Assembly (NCBI GenBank): GCA_023461495.1 | Contig: JAEYLA010000268.1 | Coordinates: 1-7,472 of the forward strand | Origin: Bacillota bacterium | GTDB taxonomy: Bacteria; Bacillota; Clostridia; Christensenellales; CAG-138 | Length of the DNA stretch: 7,472 bases | Reading direction: 5' to 3' | In this document: in pieces, positions 1 to 6,367 of the stretch | Position numbering within the stretch: position 1 is the first letter of the stretch | Layout of the letters: every line of letters begins with the position of its first letter | The notes under the pieces: model-generated | Told to the model about the DNA's origin: nothing | The model's input: the letters and a program-made list of their open reading frames with translations, nothing else | The model's database searches: none | Made by a program: the position numbers and the translations under genes

Positions 1-20
1 CTACCTCAGCGGAGCATTTC

Positions 21-56
21 AAACAACAGGTTTCCCAAAGGGGAAACCTGTTGTTT
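21..56. terminator. Perfect 16-bp hairpin, probable bidirectional terminator
   Basis: Positions 21-36 (AAACAACAGGTTTCCC) are the exact reverse complement of 41-56, leaving a four-base AAAG loop. Both ends of the stem are A/T-rich, so a transcript from either strand ends the hairpin with GUUGUUU. This resembles an intrinsic terminator, although no long uninterrupted U-run follows on either side. It most likely closes a gene lying left of the window. No convincing coding sequence is visible in bases 1-20. Confidence 0.6.
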
Positions 57-73
57 GATGCCGGATCTGCTGC

Positions 74-110
74 AAAAAGGGTTGCGCCTTACGGCAGAAC
101 CTTTAAAAAA
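74..110 (-). terminator. Imperfect hairpin with A/T flanks, possible weak terminator
   Basis: AAAGGGTT near 76-83 can pair with AACCTTT at 98-104 with one bulged base. An inner GCC/GGC pairing closes a TTAC loop after a small internal mismatch. Read on the minus strand, the hairpin is followed by a short T-run (complement of AAAAA at 74-78). It may be a minus-strand terminator or simply structure in the leader of the flippase gene. The pairing is imperfect and the call is weak. Confidence 0.25.
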
Positions 111-139
111 GACAGGTTTCTTGCGCATCCCTGTATGAT
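109..139 (+). promoter_or_regulatory. Possible promoter of the flippase gene
   Basis: TATGAT at 134-139 matches the -10 consensus in five of six bases. AAGACA at 109-114 matches the -35 in four of six, but the spacer is 19 bp, longer than the usual 17. It is the best candidate between the left-end hairpin and the flippase start. Transcription could also enter from further left. Confidence 0.3.
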
Positions 140-214
140 GGGCCTACCCGCTCCATATACATGAATAGTCGCCCGGTCGTTCCGGGCGGCTGTAGGAGGG
201 AGGGAAGGCCGATA

Positions 215-1792
215 TTGCTCAACAGAAAGACGTTCTTCTATCAGGCGGCGCTGCTTGCCCTCTCAAACAGCGCGCTGCTGCTTTTGGGCTTTGCATACCG
301 GGTGCTTCTGGGGCGGCTGGCAGGGCCGGAGGGAATGGGCGTTTATACGCTGACCATACAGGTGTACTCCATCGTGATGTCCGTATGCGTTGCCGGGCTT
401 TGCGTCGGTGTTACACATGTCACGGCGTCCCTCGCGGCGCAGCAGGATATCCTGGGCATTAAGCGGCTGGTACGCTTTGCGGTACTCTGCTTCCTGGCGC
501 TGCTTTGCGTGATGGCGGTGCCGATTCTGCTGCTTCGGGAGCAGATTGCGGCAAGTATCCTTGGAGATGCGCGCACCGCAAACGCGTTGTGGATGATTTT
601 ACTGTGCATCCTGCTCACGGGTGTGGAAAACATCCTAAAGGCAGCCTTTAACGGCGCGCGTACGGTGCGCTTTACCGCCATATCGGAACTTGGAGAACAG
701 ACGTTTCGCATTGTATTTGCGGCGCTGCTGCTTTCGCGTTATGTGAACGGGGATCATGGATATACCGCGTTTTTGATCATCATGGTCATGACGCTGAGCG
801 AGCTTTACAGCGTGCTCTTTTTAGGCATTTCCTATTTTACAAAATTCCGCAGCGCCCATCCGAAAAAGAAGGCAACGCAGGGCATACGGCGCAGCTTTTT
901 GAAAATCGCCGTTCCGTCCGCGCTGACCTCCATGCTTTCCAATGTATTTGCGTCGATTTCAGTGGTGATATTTCCGTCCCGGCTGATGCTTTCCGGCTGC
1001 ACCAGGGTGGAGGCGGTAAGTGCGCTGGGACTGATTTCCGGCATGGTGGTGCCGGTGCTGATGCTTCCCTCGGCGCTTGTGGGCGCGCTGAGCACGCTGC
1101 TGATGCCAAGCATCGCCTCAAGCATATCCCGCAGGGATCATCCGGATCTCATCCGCAAGGTCAACAAGGGGATCGAAGCGGCAGGGCTTCTCGGCCTGCC
1201 TGCGACAGCCGTGCTGCTGCCCTATACGCCTATGCTGTGCGCACTGCTCTATGGGCAGACGGTACCGCCCGCCCTTGCGGATGCGCTGAGCCTGCAGGCG
1301 ATTACCATCTATTATCTGAGCATTACAACAAGCATATTGAATGGGCTTGGCAAGCAAAAGCAGGTGCTGATTCTTGCCGCCATAGGCGAGGCGCTGCAAC
1401 TGGCGCTGGTATGGGTGCTGACGGCAATGCCAAGCCTGCATGTGTATGGGTATATCATCGGCATACTGTCCGGAGATCTGCTGCGCGTGGTGGCGGGGTT
1501 TGTGCTGATCCGCAGGGCAACGCATACGCGCCCGCGCCTGTTCCATGCGGGCATTGTGCCCGCCGCCTGCGCCATCATCCTCTATGCAAGCGTCAGAATC
1601 TTATTCTTCTTTGGATTACAGCACGGCATGACGGCGATTGGAGCGATGCTTGTAAGCATTCCTGTCTGCATCGCGCTTTATTTCCTGCTGCTGCGCCTGC
1701 TTGGCGTGCGGGTTTGGACATATTTCCAAAGAATCGTCTTCCGCAAAGCCCCTTCCCGTGCGAACGGGCCAGAGGCGGAGGCGGTGCCCTAG
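215..1792 (+). CDS. SpoVB-like polysaccharide/lipid flippase, multi-pass membrane protein
   Basis: Predicted integral membrane protein of the MATE-like MOP superfamily (SpoVB/MurJ/Wzx branch). Family members flip undecaprenyl-linked precursors or other glycolipids across the cytoplasmic membrane, and SpoVB acts in spore cortex formation. The protein is almost wholly hydrophobic, with roughly 12-14 likely membrane segments and a short charged C-terminal tail. Near the N-terminus, GPEGMGVY (residues 37-44) followed by a polar/hydrophobic helix matches the typical SpoVB pattern. I prefer TTG at 215 over ATG at 161: a purine-rich GGAGGGAGGGAAGG stretch (about 195-208) lies just upstream of TTG, nothing like a Shine-Dalgarno precedes 161, and LLNRKTFFYQ resembles a normal family N-terminus. 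This gives 525 residues, close to the family size of about 520. The gene ends at a hairpin shared with the convergent hydrogenase gene. The family is well supported. The exact substrate, and whether it acts in sporulation, are not. Confidence 0.85.
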   Translation: MLNRKTFFYQAALLALSNSALLLLGFAYRVLLGRLAGPEGMGVYTLTIQVYSIVMSVCVAGLCVGVTHVTASLAAQQDILGIKRLVRFAVLCFLALLCVMAVPILLLREQIAASILGDARTANALWMILLCILLTGVENILKAAFNGARTVRFTAISELGEQTFRIVFAALLLSRYVNGDHGYTAFLIIMVMTLSELYSVLFLGISYFTKFRSAHPKKKATQGIRRSFLKIAVPSALTSMLSNVFASISVVIFPSRLMLSGCTRVEAVSALGLISGMVVPVLMLPSALVGALSTLLMPSIASSISRRDHPDLIRKVNKGIEAAGLLGLPATAVLLPYTPMLCALLYGQTVPPALADALSLQAITIYYLSITTSILNGLGKQKQVLILAAIGEALQLALVWVLTAMPSLHVYGYIIGILSGDLLRVVAGFVLIRRATHTRPRLFHAGIVPAACAIILYASVRILFFFGLQHGMTAIGAMLVSIPVCIALYFLLLRLLGVRVWTYFQRIVFRKAPSRANGPEAEAVP

Positions 1793-1801
1793 AGTAAGAA
1801 A

Positions 1802-1828
1802 AAGAGCCGGGAAACTCTCCCGGCTCTT
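1802..1828. terminator. Strong convergent (bidirectional) intrinsic terminator
   Basis: AAGAGCCGGGA (1802-1812) pairs perfectly with TCCCGGCTCTT (1818-1828) around a five-base loop. On the minus strand the stem runs into TTTTTCTT, a classic U-tract, 14 bp beyond the hydrogenase stop codon. On the plus strand only a short TTCT follows, so it should work best for the hydrogenase, with some effect on the flippase transcript, whose stop lies 9 bp before the stem. Confidence 0.88.
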
Positions 1829-1842
1829 CTGCCGCTTGCTCG

Positions 1843-3591
1843 CTATTTTGTGGTATTCAGGTAACGGTCCCGCGCAACATAGTGCGTGTGGAGCAGCTCG
1901 TGCGATTTGTGCCCGCCCGGCACGCCCAGATAATCCGCATAAATCTTCTGTATGGCGGGGCTCTGGTGGCTCTTGCGGTAGGTCATTTCCACATCCTCCG
2001 CGTAGGTGGCGCGGGTGCGCTCCACGCGCGGATCGATCTCATAGCGCGTGCGCGCGTCCACAATCGGCTGCCCGCCACCGTTCACGCAGCCGCCGGGGCA
2101 GCCCATGATTTCAATGAAGTGATAGTTCTTTTCGCCGCGCTTGACGGCGTCAAGAAGCTTTCCCGCGTTTGCCGTGCCATGGGCGACGGCGATATTGACC
2201 TCCATCCCGCCGATGGAGATCGTCGCTTCCTTGATACCGGCAAGGCCGCGCACATCGGAATATTCGATGCCCTGCAGGTCTTCGCCCGCGAGGATGTCGG
2301 CGACCGTACGCAGGGCCGCTTCCATCACGCCGCCCGTCACGCCGAATATGGTGGCGGCGCCGGTAGAGTCGCCCAGGATATCGTCAAATTCTTCATCCGG
2401 CAGGTTGATAAAATCAATGCCCGCAAGCTTGATCATGGCGGCAAGCTCGCGCGTGGTGATGTTGGCGTCCACATCCCGGTAGCCGTCCCGGCCCATTTCC
2501 GGACGGCTGATCTCGAATTTTTTTGCCGTGCAGGGCATGACGGAAACCACATAGATGTCCTTTGGGTCAAGGCCGTTCTGCTCGGCAAAGTAGGTCTTGG
2601 TAACCGCGCCCTGCATCTGGTTCGGACTCTTGCAGGTAGAGAGGTTCTCTAAAAACTCGGGGTAGAAGTGTTCGCAGTATTTTACCCAGCCGGGGCTGCA
2701 GGAGGTAATCATGGGCAGGGTGCCGCCATCCTTGATGCGGCCTAAAAGCTCCGTACCTTCTTCCATAATGGTCAGATCCGCCGCAAACTGTACGTCGAAC
2801 ACCTTGTAGGCCCCAAGGCGGCGCATGGCGGCGGCAAGTTTCCCCGTACAGCGCGTGCCCATCGGCATGCCGAACATCTCGCCTATGCCAAAGCGCACGG
2901 CGGGCGCGGGCTGGAAAATGACGTGCTTCTTCGGATCGCTCAAAGCGTCCCAAACAGATTGGGTGGCGTCCTTTTCCGTAAGCGCGCTGGTGGGACAGGC
3001 GATGATACACTGCCCGCAGTTGATGCAGGCGATCTCGTTGAGACTCTTGTTGAATACGGAGCCGATCTGCGTTTGGAAGCCGCGGTTCTGCAGGCCGATC
3101 GCATAGACGCCCTGTGTCTTTTCGCAGGCTGCGATACAGCGGCGGCAGAGAATGCATTTGTTGTTGTCACGGATGACGGAAGGGGAGAGCGTATCAATGG
3201 TTTTCTCAATGCGCGCGCCGTCAAACGGGATATCTGTAATCCCAAGCTCATCTGCAAGCGATTGCAGCTCGCACGTGGTGTTGCGCTTGCAGGTGAGGCA
3301 GGAGCGGTCATGGTCGGATAAAATCAGCTCCAGCACGGCGCGGCGGGCGGAAAGCACCTTGGGGGAGGCGGTGCGGATTTCAAGCCCCTCGGAAACGGGG
3401 TATACGCACGCGGCCTGCAGCCTGCCGGTTTTCACTTCCTCCACCAGGCACATGCGGCACGCGCCGATGTTGTTGAGCCCTTTCAGGTTGCACAGCGTGG
3501 GGATGCGGATGCCTTCGCGGCGCGCCGCCTCGAGAACCGTAGCGTGCTCATGCACTGTGACGGGACGCCCGTCAATCATCATCGTTACCAT
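1843..3591 (-). CDS. hydA: [FeFe] hydrogenase, multi-cluster group A (HydA/HndD type)
   Basis: Catalytic subunit of a cytoplasmic [FeFe] hydrogenase that makes or oxidises H2 in fermentation. The 582 residues are almost co-linear with clostridial CpI. An N-terminal [2Fe-2S] domain has C34, C45, C48 and C62. A His-Cys [4Fe-4S] site has H94, C98, C101 and C107. Two ferredoxin-like [4Fe-4S] sites use C146/C149/C152/C156 and C189/C192/C195/C199. The H-cluster domain follows: L1 is TSCSPGW (C298, S299), L2 is MPCTAKKFE (C354), and L3 is EIMGCPGGCVNG (C498, C502). E278, E281 and S318 sit where CpI has its proton-path residues. The C-terminus HELLHTHY is family-typical. In L1, the second cysteine of the usual TSCCP, the H-cluster ligand in CpI, is serine. 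The start has a good Shine-Dalgarno (AGGAAGG) nine bases upstream. No HydB/HydC-like partner is adjacent. The family call is near certain. Electron partner (NADH plus ferredoxin, or ferredoxin alone) is inferred only. Confidence 0.97.
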   Translation of the reverse strand: MVTMMIDGRPVTVHEHATVLEAARREGIRIPTLCNLKGLNNIGACRMCLVEEVKTGRLQAACVYPVSEGLEIRTASPKVLSARRAVLELILSDHDRSCLTCKRNTTCELQSLADELGITDIPFDGARIEKTIDTLSPSVIRDNNKCILCRRCIAACEKTQGVYAIGLQNRGFQTQIGSVFNKSLNEIACINCGQCIIACPTSALTEKDATQSVWDALSDPKKHVIFQPAPAVRFGIGEMFGMPMGTRCTGKLAAAMRRLGAYKVFDVQFAADLTIMEEGTELLGRIKDGGTLPMITSCSPGWVKYCEHFYPEFLENLSTCKSPNQMQGAVTKTYFAEQNGLDPKDIYVVSVMPCTAKKFEISRPEMGRDGYRDVDANITTRELAAMIKLAGIDFINLPDEEFDDILGDSTGAATIFGVTGGVMEAALRTVADILAGEDLQGIEYSDVRGLAGIKEATISIGGMEVNIAVAHGTANAGKLLDAVKRGEKNYHFIEIMGCPGGCVNGGGQPIVDARTRYEIDPRVERTRATYAEDVEMTYRKSHQSPAIQKIYADYLGVPGGHKSHELLHTHYVARDRYLNTTK

Positions 3592-3651
3592 GCGCGTATT
3601 CCTTCCTCAGCAATCAAAATGAAATGATATTTTTTTGACGATCATGAATAT

Positions 3652-3680
3652 AGAATACTGTCTATATAGAGAGAAGTCAA
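3652..3680 (-). promoter_or_regulatory. Promoter of the hydrogenase gene
   Basis: On the minus strand, TTGACT (plus positions 3675-3680, five of six to TTGACA) is followed after exactly 17 bp by TATTCT (plus 3652-3657, four of six to TATAAT). This leaves a leader of about 55 bases before the hydrogenase ATG at 3591. The spacing and -35 are good for a sigma-A promoter. The spacer holds the palindrome TCTATATAGA. Confidence 0.6.
3661..3670. repeat. 10-bp perfect palindrome inside the hydrogenase promoter spacer
   Basis: TCTATATAGA is its own reverse complement and lies between the -35 and -10 of the hydrogenase promoter, where a bound repressor would block polymerase. It is short and A/T-rich, so it may be chance. 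It does not match the Rex consensus (TTGTTAA-N4-TTAACAA) that controls many clostridial fermentation genes. Confidence 0.3.
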
Positions 3681-3713
3681 TATGATCTTAAGGAAATGTT
3701 TACAAATAATTGT

Positions 3714-3743
3714 TTGATGCGTCACATTGGGCGGCGGTATAAT
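3714..3743 (+). promoter_or_regulatory. Promoter of the ABC transporter operon
   Basis: A perfect -10 TATAAT (3738-3743) is preceded after 18 bp by TTGATG (3714-3719, four of six to the -35). Transcription would start near 3750 and leave a leader of about 100 bases before the ATPase ATG at 3853. It faces away from the hydrogenase promoter, and the two -35 elements are about 33 bp apart, so one regulator could in principle affect both. Confidence 0.6.
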
Positions 3744-3759
3744 ACAGAAGGTTACAAAA

Positions 3760-3774
3760 ATATGACGTTCATAT
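3760..3774. repeat. Inverted repeat in the ABC operon leader, possible operator
   Basis: ATATGA (3760-3765) and TCATAT (3769-3774) are perfect 6-bp inverted arms around CGT. The site begins about 17 bp after the -10 box, a place where a repressor often binds. No regulator gene is nearby to pair it with, and the rest of the leader shows no riboswitch or terminator that I can recognise. Confidence 0.3.
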
Positions 3775-3852
3775 GAAACCATTTGTGTCCTTGAGACGTT
3801 ATTATAGTTTAGATGGATCATTACAGCAGGGCAGAAAGCCTATGGGGGGATC

Positions 3853-4551
3853 ATGGAGCAAAACGCCGGGCATTTAATTGAACTTAGAAACGTAATAAAA
3901 ACATATCATGTGGGGTCATCCCCCATCAAAGCACTCAACGGCGTGGATCTTACGCTCAACAGCGGTGATATCTGCTGCATTGTGGGCCGTTCCGGCTCGG
4001 GAAAGTCCACATTATTAAACCTTCTTGCGGGGCTGGAGCAGCCCACAAGCGGGGAAATTATCATTGCCCGCATGCACATCGAGCGCATGACGCAAAGCGA
4101 GCTTATTGTATTCCGGCAGAAGAAAGTCGGGTTTATTTTTCAGTCCTTCAACCTTATGCCCTATTATACGGCGCTTGAAAACGTGGCGCTGCCGCTCTCG
4201 TTCCGCGGGGTGAACAAGGCCAAGCGCAATAAGATCGCGCGGGATATGCTAAAAGCGGTGGGCCTTGGTACGCATATGAATCACAAGCCCATGCAGATGA
4301 GCGGCGGGCAGCAGCAGCGTGTCGGCATTGCGCGGGCCTTGGTGAGCGACCCGGAGATTGTCTTCGCGGACGAGCCAACGGGCAACCTCGATTCCAAGAC
4401 CTCCGACGAGGTCATGCATCTGATTACGGAGATTGCCCGCGAGCGGGGAAAAACGCTGATCATGGTAACGCATGATGCGAACATGGCCGCTTTTACGGAC
4501 AAAGCCGTGCATATACTGGACGGGAAAATCACAGATATCGAAACCAGATAA
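3853..4551 (+). CDS. ABC transporter ATP-binding protein, MacB/LolD (MJ0796-like) family
   Basis: Cytoplasmic ATPase that should drive the FtsX-type permease encoded two genes downstream. The 232 residues are the usual length and hold every ABC motif: Walker A GRSGSGKST (45-53), Q-loop glutamine 97 in FIFQSFNLMP, signature MSGGQQQR (149-156), Walker B IVFADEP with catalytic E174, D-loop NLDS (178-181) and H-loop H207 in VTHD. FIFQSFNLMPYYTALENVALPL and ADEPTGNLDS are typical of the MacB/LolD/FtsE group, whose members mostly do mechanical work on envelope substrates rather than classical import. The ATG is preceded by a G-rich TATGGGGGGATC that can act as a modest ribosome binding site. It is the first gene after the 3714-3743 promoter and lies 43 bp before the anchored-protein gene. 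The substrate is unknown. Homologues are often annotated as macrolide or lipoprotein exporters without proof. Confidence 0.95.
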   Translation: MEQNAGHLIELRNVIKTYHVGSSPIKALNGVDLTLNSGDICCIVGRSGSGKSTLLNLLAGLEQPTSGEIIIARMHIERMTQSELIVFRQKKVGFIFQSFNLMPYYTALENVALPLSFRGVNKAKRNKIARDMLKAVGLGTHMNHKPMQMSGGQQQRVGIARALVSDPEIVFADEPTGNLDSKTSDEVMHLITEIARERGKTLIMVTHDANMAAFTDKAVHILDGKITDIETR

Positions 4552-4594
4552 ATTGAACGAAAATTATGTAAACGGATATACAGGAGGACAGGGT

Positions 4595-6367
4595 ATGTGG
4601 GGAAAAAGAACGGCGGCTTTGATTTTATGCATGGCGGTACTATTGAGTTTGCTACCAACCGTAGCATTGGCGGCCACAGATGTGGAGATGAATTATACCG
4701 ATGCCGGGTCTTCGTTTACAATTGAGAGTGGGCGTGTCAACATTCTTTTTGCAATCAGTAATAATAAGACTGCTGATATTAGCATTGAGGGCGTTAGTGG
4801 TATTGCTGGCAGTAGTGAGCTTGGTACTATAGGCGATATTCCTAAGCCGACACCGAAAACTATTGCGCCAGGAACGTCAAAGCAATATGCGGTGGTAGTG
4901 CCGATATCGGGCTCCAGTGCTGGTACATTTCCATTAAATATAAGTGTAAATTATAAGGTGGTGGGTGGAGACGACACTATCTACACCGTAGAAGAATTCT
5001 TCTTGGTAACCCGTCAGGCACCCACGGCAACGCCCGAACCGGAGACTCCTGCCGACACCACAACGGCATTGATGCTTGCTTCCGTTGGCGCGGATGGTAA
5101 GGTGATTGCTGCGCCAAAGGGAAATGTCGGAGATAAGGTACAGGTGCGCTTGCCAATCTACAACCGCTCGTATTCTCGCATCTCCAACATTCTGGTAACG
5201 CCGCAGATGTCCGCAAACCGCGATAATTTCCCGTTCATGATTGGAGCGGTAGATTATACCGTATCCGTTGCGGATATGCGCGGCGGCGATATCCGTGAGG
5301 TGGTGTATGATTTTACATTCGCAAAGGATGTAACCAGTGGCGTAAAAGAGGTCAAGTTTAATGTGGTCTATTTTAATAATACACGTCAGGCGTTTGAAAC
5401 AACCACATTTTCCGTGTTTGTCACGGTTGTCAAGGGTTACACACCCGACAAAACCGACGGCGACGGTAATCTGATTGTTACCACCCCCAAGATCATCCTC
5501 GAAGGGTACAGCATTACGCCGCAGAACCCGGATGACTTGGAAAGCGGGCGGCTGTTTGCGGGGGAAAAGTTCTCCCTCAAGCTCTCCATCCTCAATACCT
5601 CCAGTGAGGAAGCCGTCAAGAACATCCAGTTGAACCTCTCCAATGAGGGCGGCATCATCCTGCCTGCCGATAACGGCAGCAACACCGTCTATATCGACAG
5701 GATCGGCTCCGGGGAAACCGTGGAAAAGACGCTGGTTTTCCAGTCAGCGCCCGATGCGGAGGCAAAAGCATACTCGCTTGTAGCGAAGTTCAATTATGAA
5801 AGCGCCAAGACATTGAAGGCGTATGACGCGACAGAAACCATCACCATGCCGATTTCCCAGCGTATGCGCGTGCGCATTGACGAACCCATGGTATATGGGG
5901 ACGCCATGCTGGATCAGTCTACCCCCGTTTCCTTCAGCCTTTACAACATGGGCAAATCCACCATCTATAACTGCATGGTGGATTTGGAGGGCGAAGGAAT
6001 AAAAATGGAAGAATCCTTCTATGGCGGCAACGTTACCTCCGGGAATACCATGCGCGCGGACTTCAACGTCATTCCGTCCGTGGAAGGGCAGATGAACGCA
6101 AAGGTCATCATCACCTACGAGGATGTTTACGGCCAGCAGATCCGCGAAGAAAAGCCCCTGACCTTCAACGTCATGGGCGCGTTCAATCCCGAGGAAGGCA
6201 TGGGCGAAGGGGAAGGCGTGTTCCAGCCCGGCATGGAAACGCCACCGCAGAATAGCTTCCCCACCGGGCTTATCATAGCAATCGCAGCCGTGGTGCTCAT
6301 CGGTACGGCGGCAGCTATCGTGATCATCCGCCGTAAACGCCGCAGGAAGCATTTGGAGGAAGTATGA
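4595..6367 (+). CDS. Secreted, C-terminally anchored multi-domain Ig-like/CARDB-type protein
   Basis: A 590-residue protein with no known enzymatic motif. A signal peptide is clear: basic MWGKRT, hydrophobic core ALILCMAVLLSLLP, cleavage after VALA (near residue 26). About four beta-rich domains follow, roughly 28-139, 158-280, 300-419 and 421-528, with patterns such as VQVRLPIYNRS and FSLKLSILNTS. These resemble CARDB/NEW3-type Ig folds of the loosely defined 'S-layer domain' group COG1361. A Pro/Thr linker (140-157) separates the first two. A Gly/Glu/Pro-rich stalk (530-557) leads to one transmembrane helix (about 559-578) and a cytoplasmic RRKRRRK tail, so the bulk faces outside. The start is ATG 4595: AGGAGG at 4582-4587 sits seven bases upstream, and any earlier start would bury the signal peptide. 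The stop overlaps the permease start. I infer an accessory or substrate-contacting part of the ABC system. The first domain has lower GC than the rest. Domain assignment is by pattern only. Confidence 0.88.
   Translation: MWGKRTAALILCMAVLLSLLPTVALAATDVEMNYTDAGSSFTIESGRVNILFAISNNKTADISIEGVSGIAGSSELGTIGDIPKPTPKTIAPGTSKQYAVVVPISGSSAGTFPLNISVNYKVVGGDDTIYTVEEFFLVTRQAPTATPEPETPADTTTALMLASVGADGKVIAAPKGNVGDKVQVRLPIYNRSYSRISNILVTPQMSANRDNFPFMIGAVDYTVSVADMRGGDIREVVYDFTFAKDVTSGVKEVKFNVVYFNNTRQAFETTTFSVFVTVVKGYTPDKTDGDGNLIVTTPKIILEGYSITPQNPDDLESGRLFAGEKFSLKLSILNTSSEEAVKNIQLNLSNEGGIILPADNGSNTVYIDRIGSGETVEKTLVFQSAPDAEAKAYSLVAKFNYESAKTLKAYDATETITMPISQRMRVRIDEPMVYGDAMLDQSTPVSFSLYNMGKSTIYNCMVDLEGEGIKMEESFYGGNVTSGNTMRADFNVIPSVEGQMNAKVIITYEDVYGQQIREEKPLTFNVMGAFNPEEGMGEGEGVFQPGMETPPQNSFPTGLIIAIAAVVLIGTAAAIVIIRRKRRRKHLEEV

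Noticed and set aside
2..58. Tail of an upstream plus-strand gene ending at TGA 56-58
   Set aside because: The frame is open from the window edge but runs through the perfect hairpin, and nineteen codons or fewer cannot be told from chance.
1237..1797. 186-codon plus-strand frame inside the flippase gene
   Set aside because: Out-of-frame with a long, uniformly hydrophobic protein that fits its family over the full length. The Cys/Arg/Ala-rich product is typical of a shifted GC-rich frame.
1882..2652. 256-codon plus-strand open frame opposite the hydrogenase gene
   Set aside because: It lies wholly antisense to a gene with complete conserved motifs. Its protein has no recognisable motif and reads as the complement of GC-rich codons. 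Other open frames opposite the hydrogenase, such as 2567-3157 and 2923-3321, are the same kind of shadow.
3635..3669. Second plus-strand promoter starting from TTGACG at 3635-3640
   Set aside because: No -10-like box lies at 16-18 bp; TAGAAT is only 10 bp away and TATATA is 23 bp away.
3592..3852. Rex operator or riboswitch in the divergent region
   Set aside because: I looked for TTGTTAA-N4-TTAACAA and found only loosely similar A/T-rich text near 3700-3716 with half-sites in the wrong order. The roughly 100-base ABC leader shows no recognisable riboswitch core or attenuator hairpin.
4472..4594. Extending the anchored protein upstream to ATG 4472
   Set aside because: This would overlap the ATPase gene by 80 bp, place 41 residues ahead of a perfect signal peptide, and ignore the AGGAGG seven bases before ATG 4595.
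5744..6352. 202-codon minus-strand open frame opposite the anchored-protein gene
   Set aside because: It is antisense to a gene with a clear signal peptide, domains and a membrane anchor, its translation is His/Gly-rich low-information sequence, and I see no ribosome binding site supporting it.
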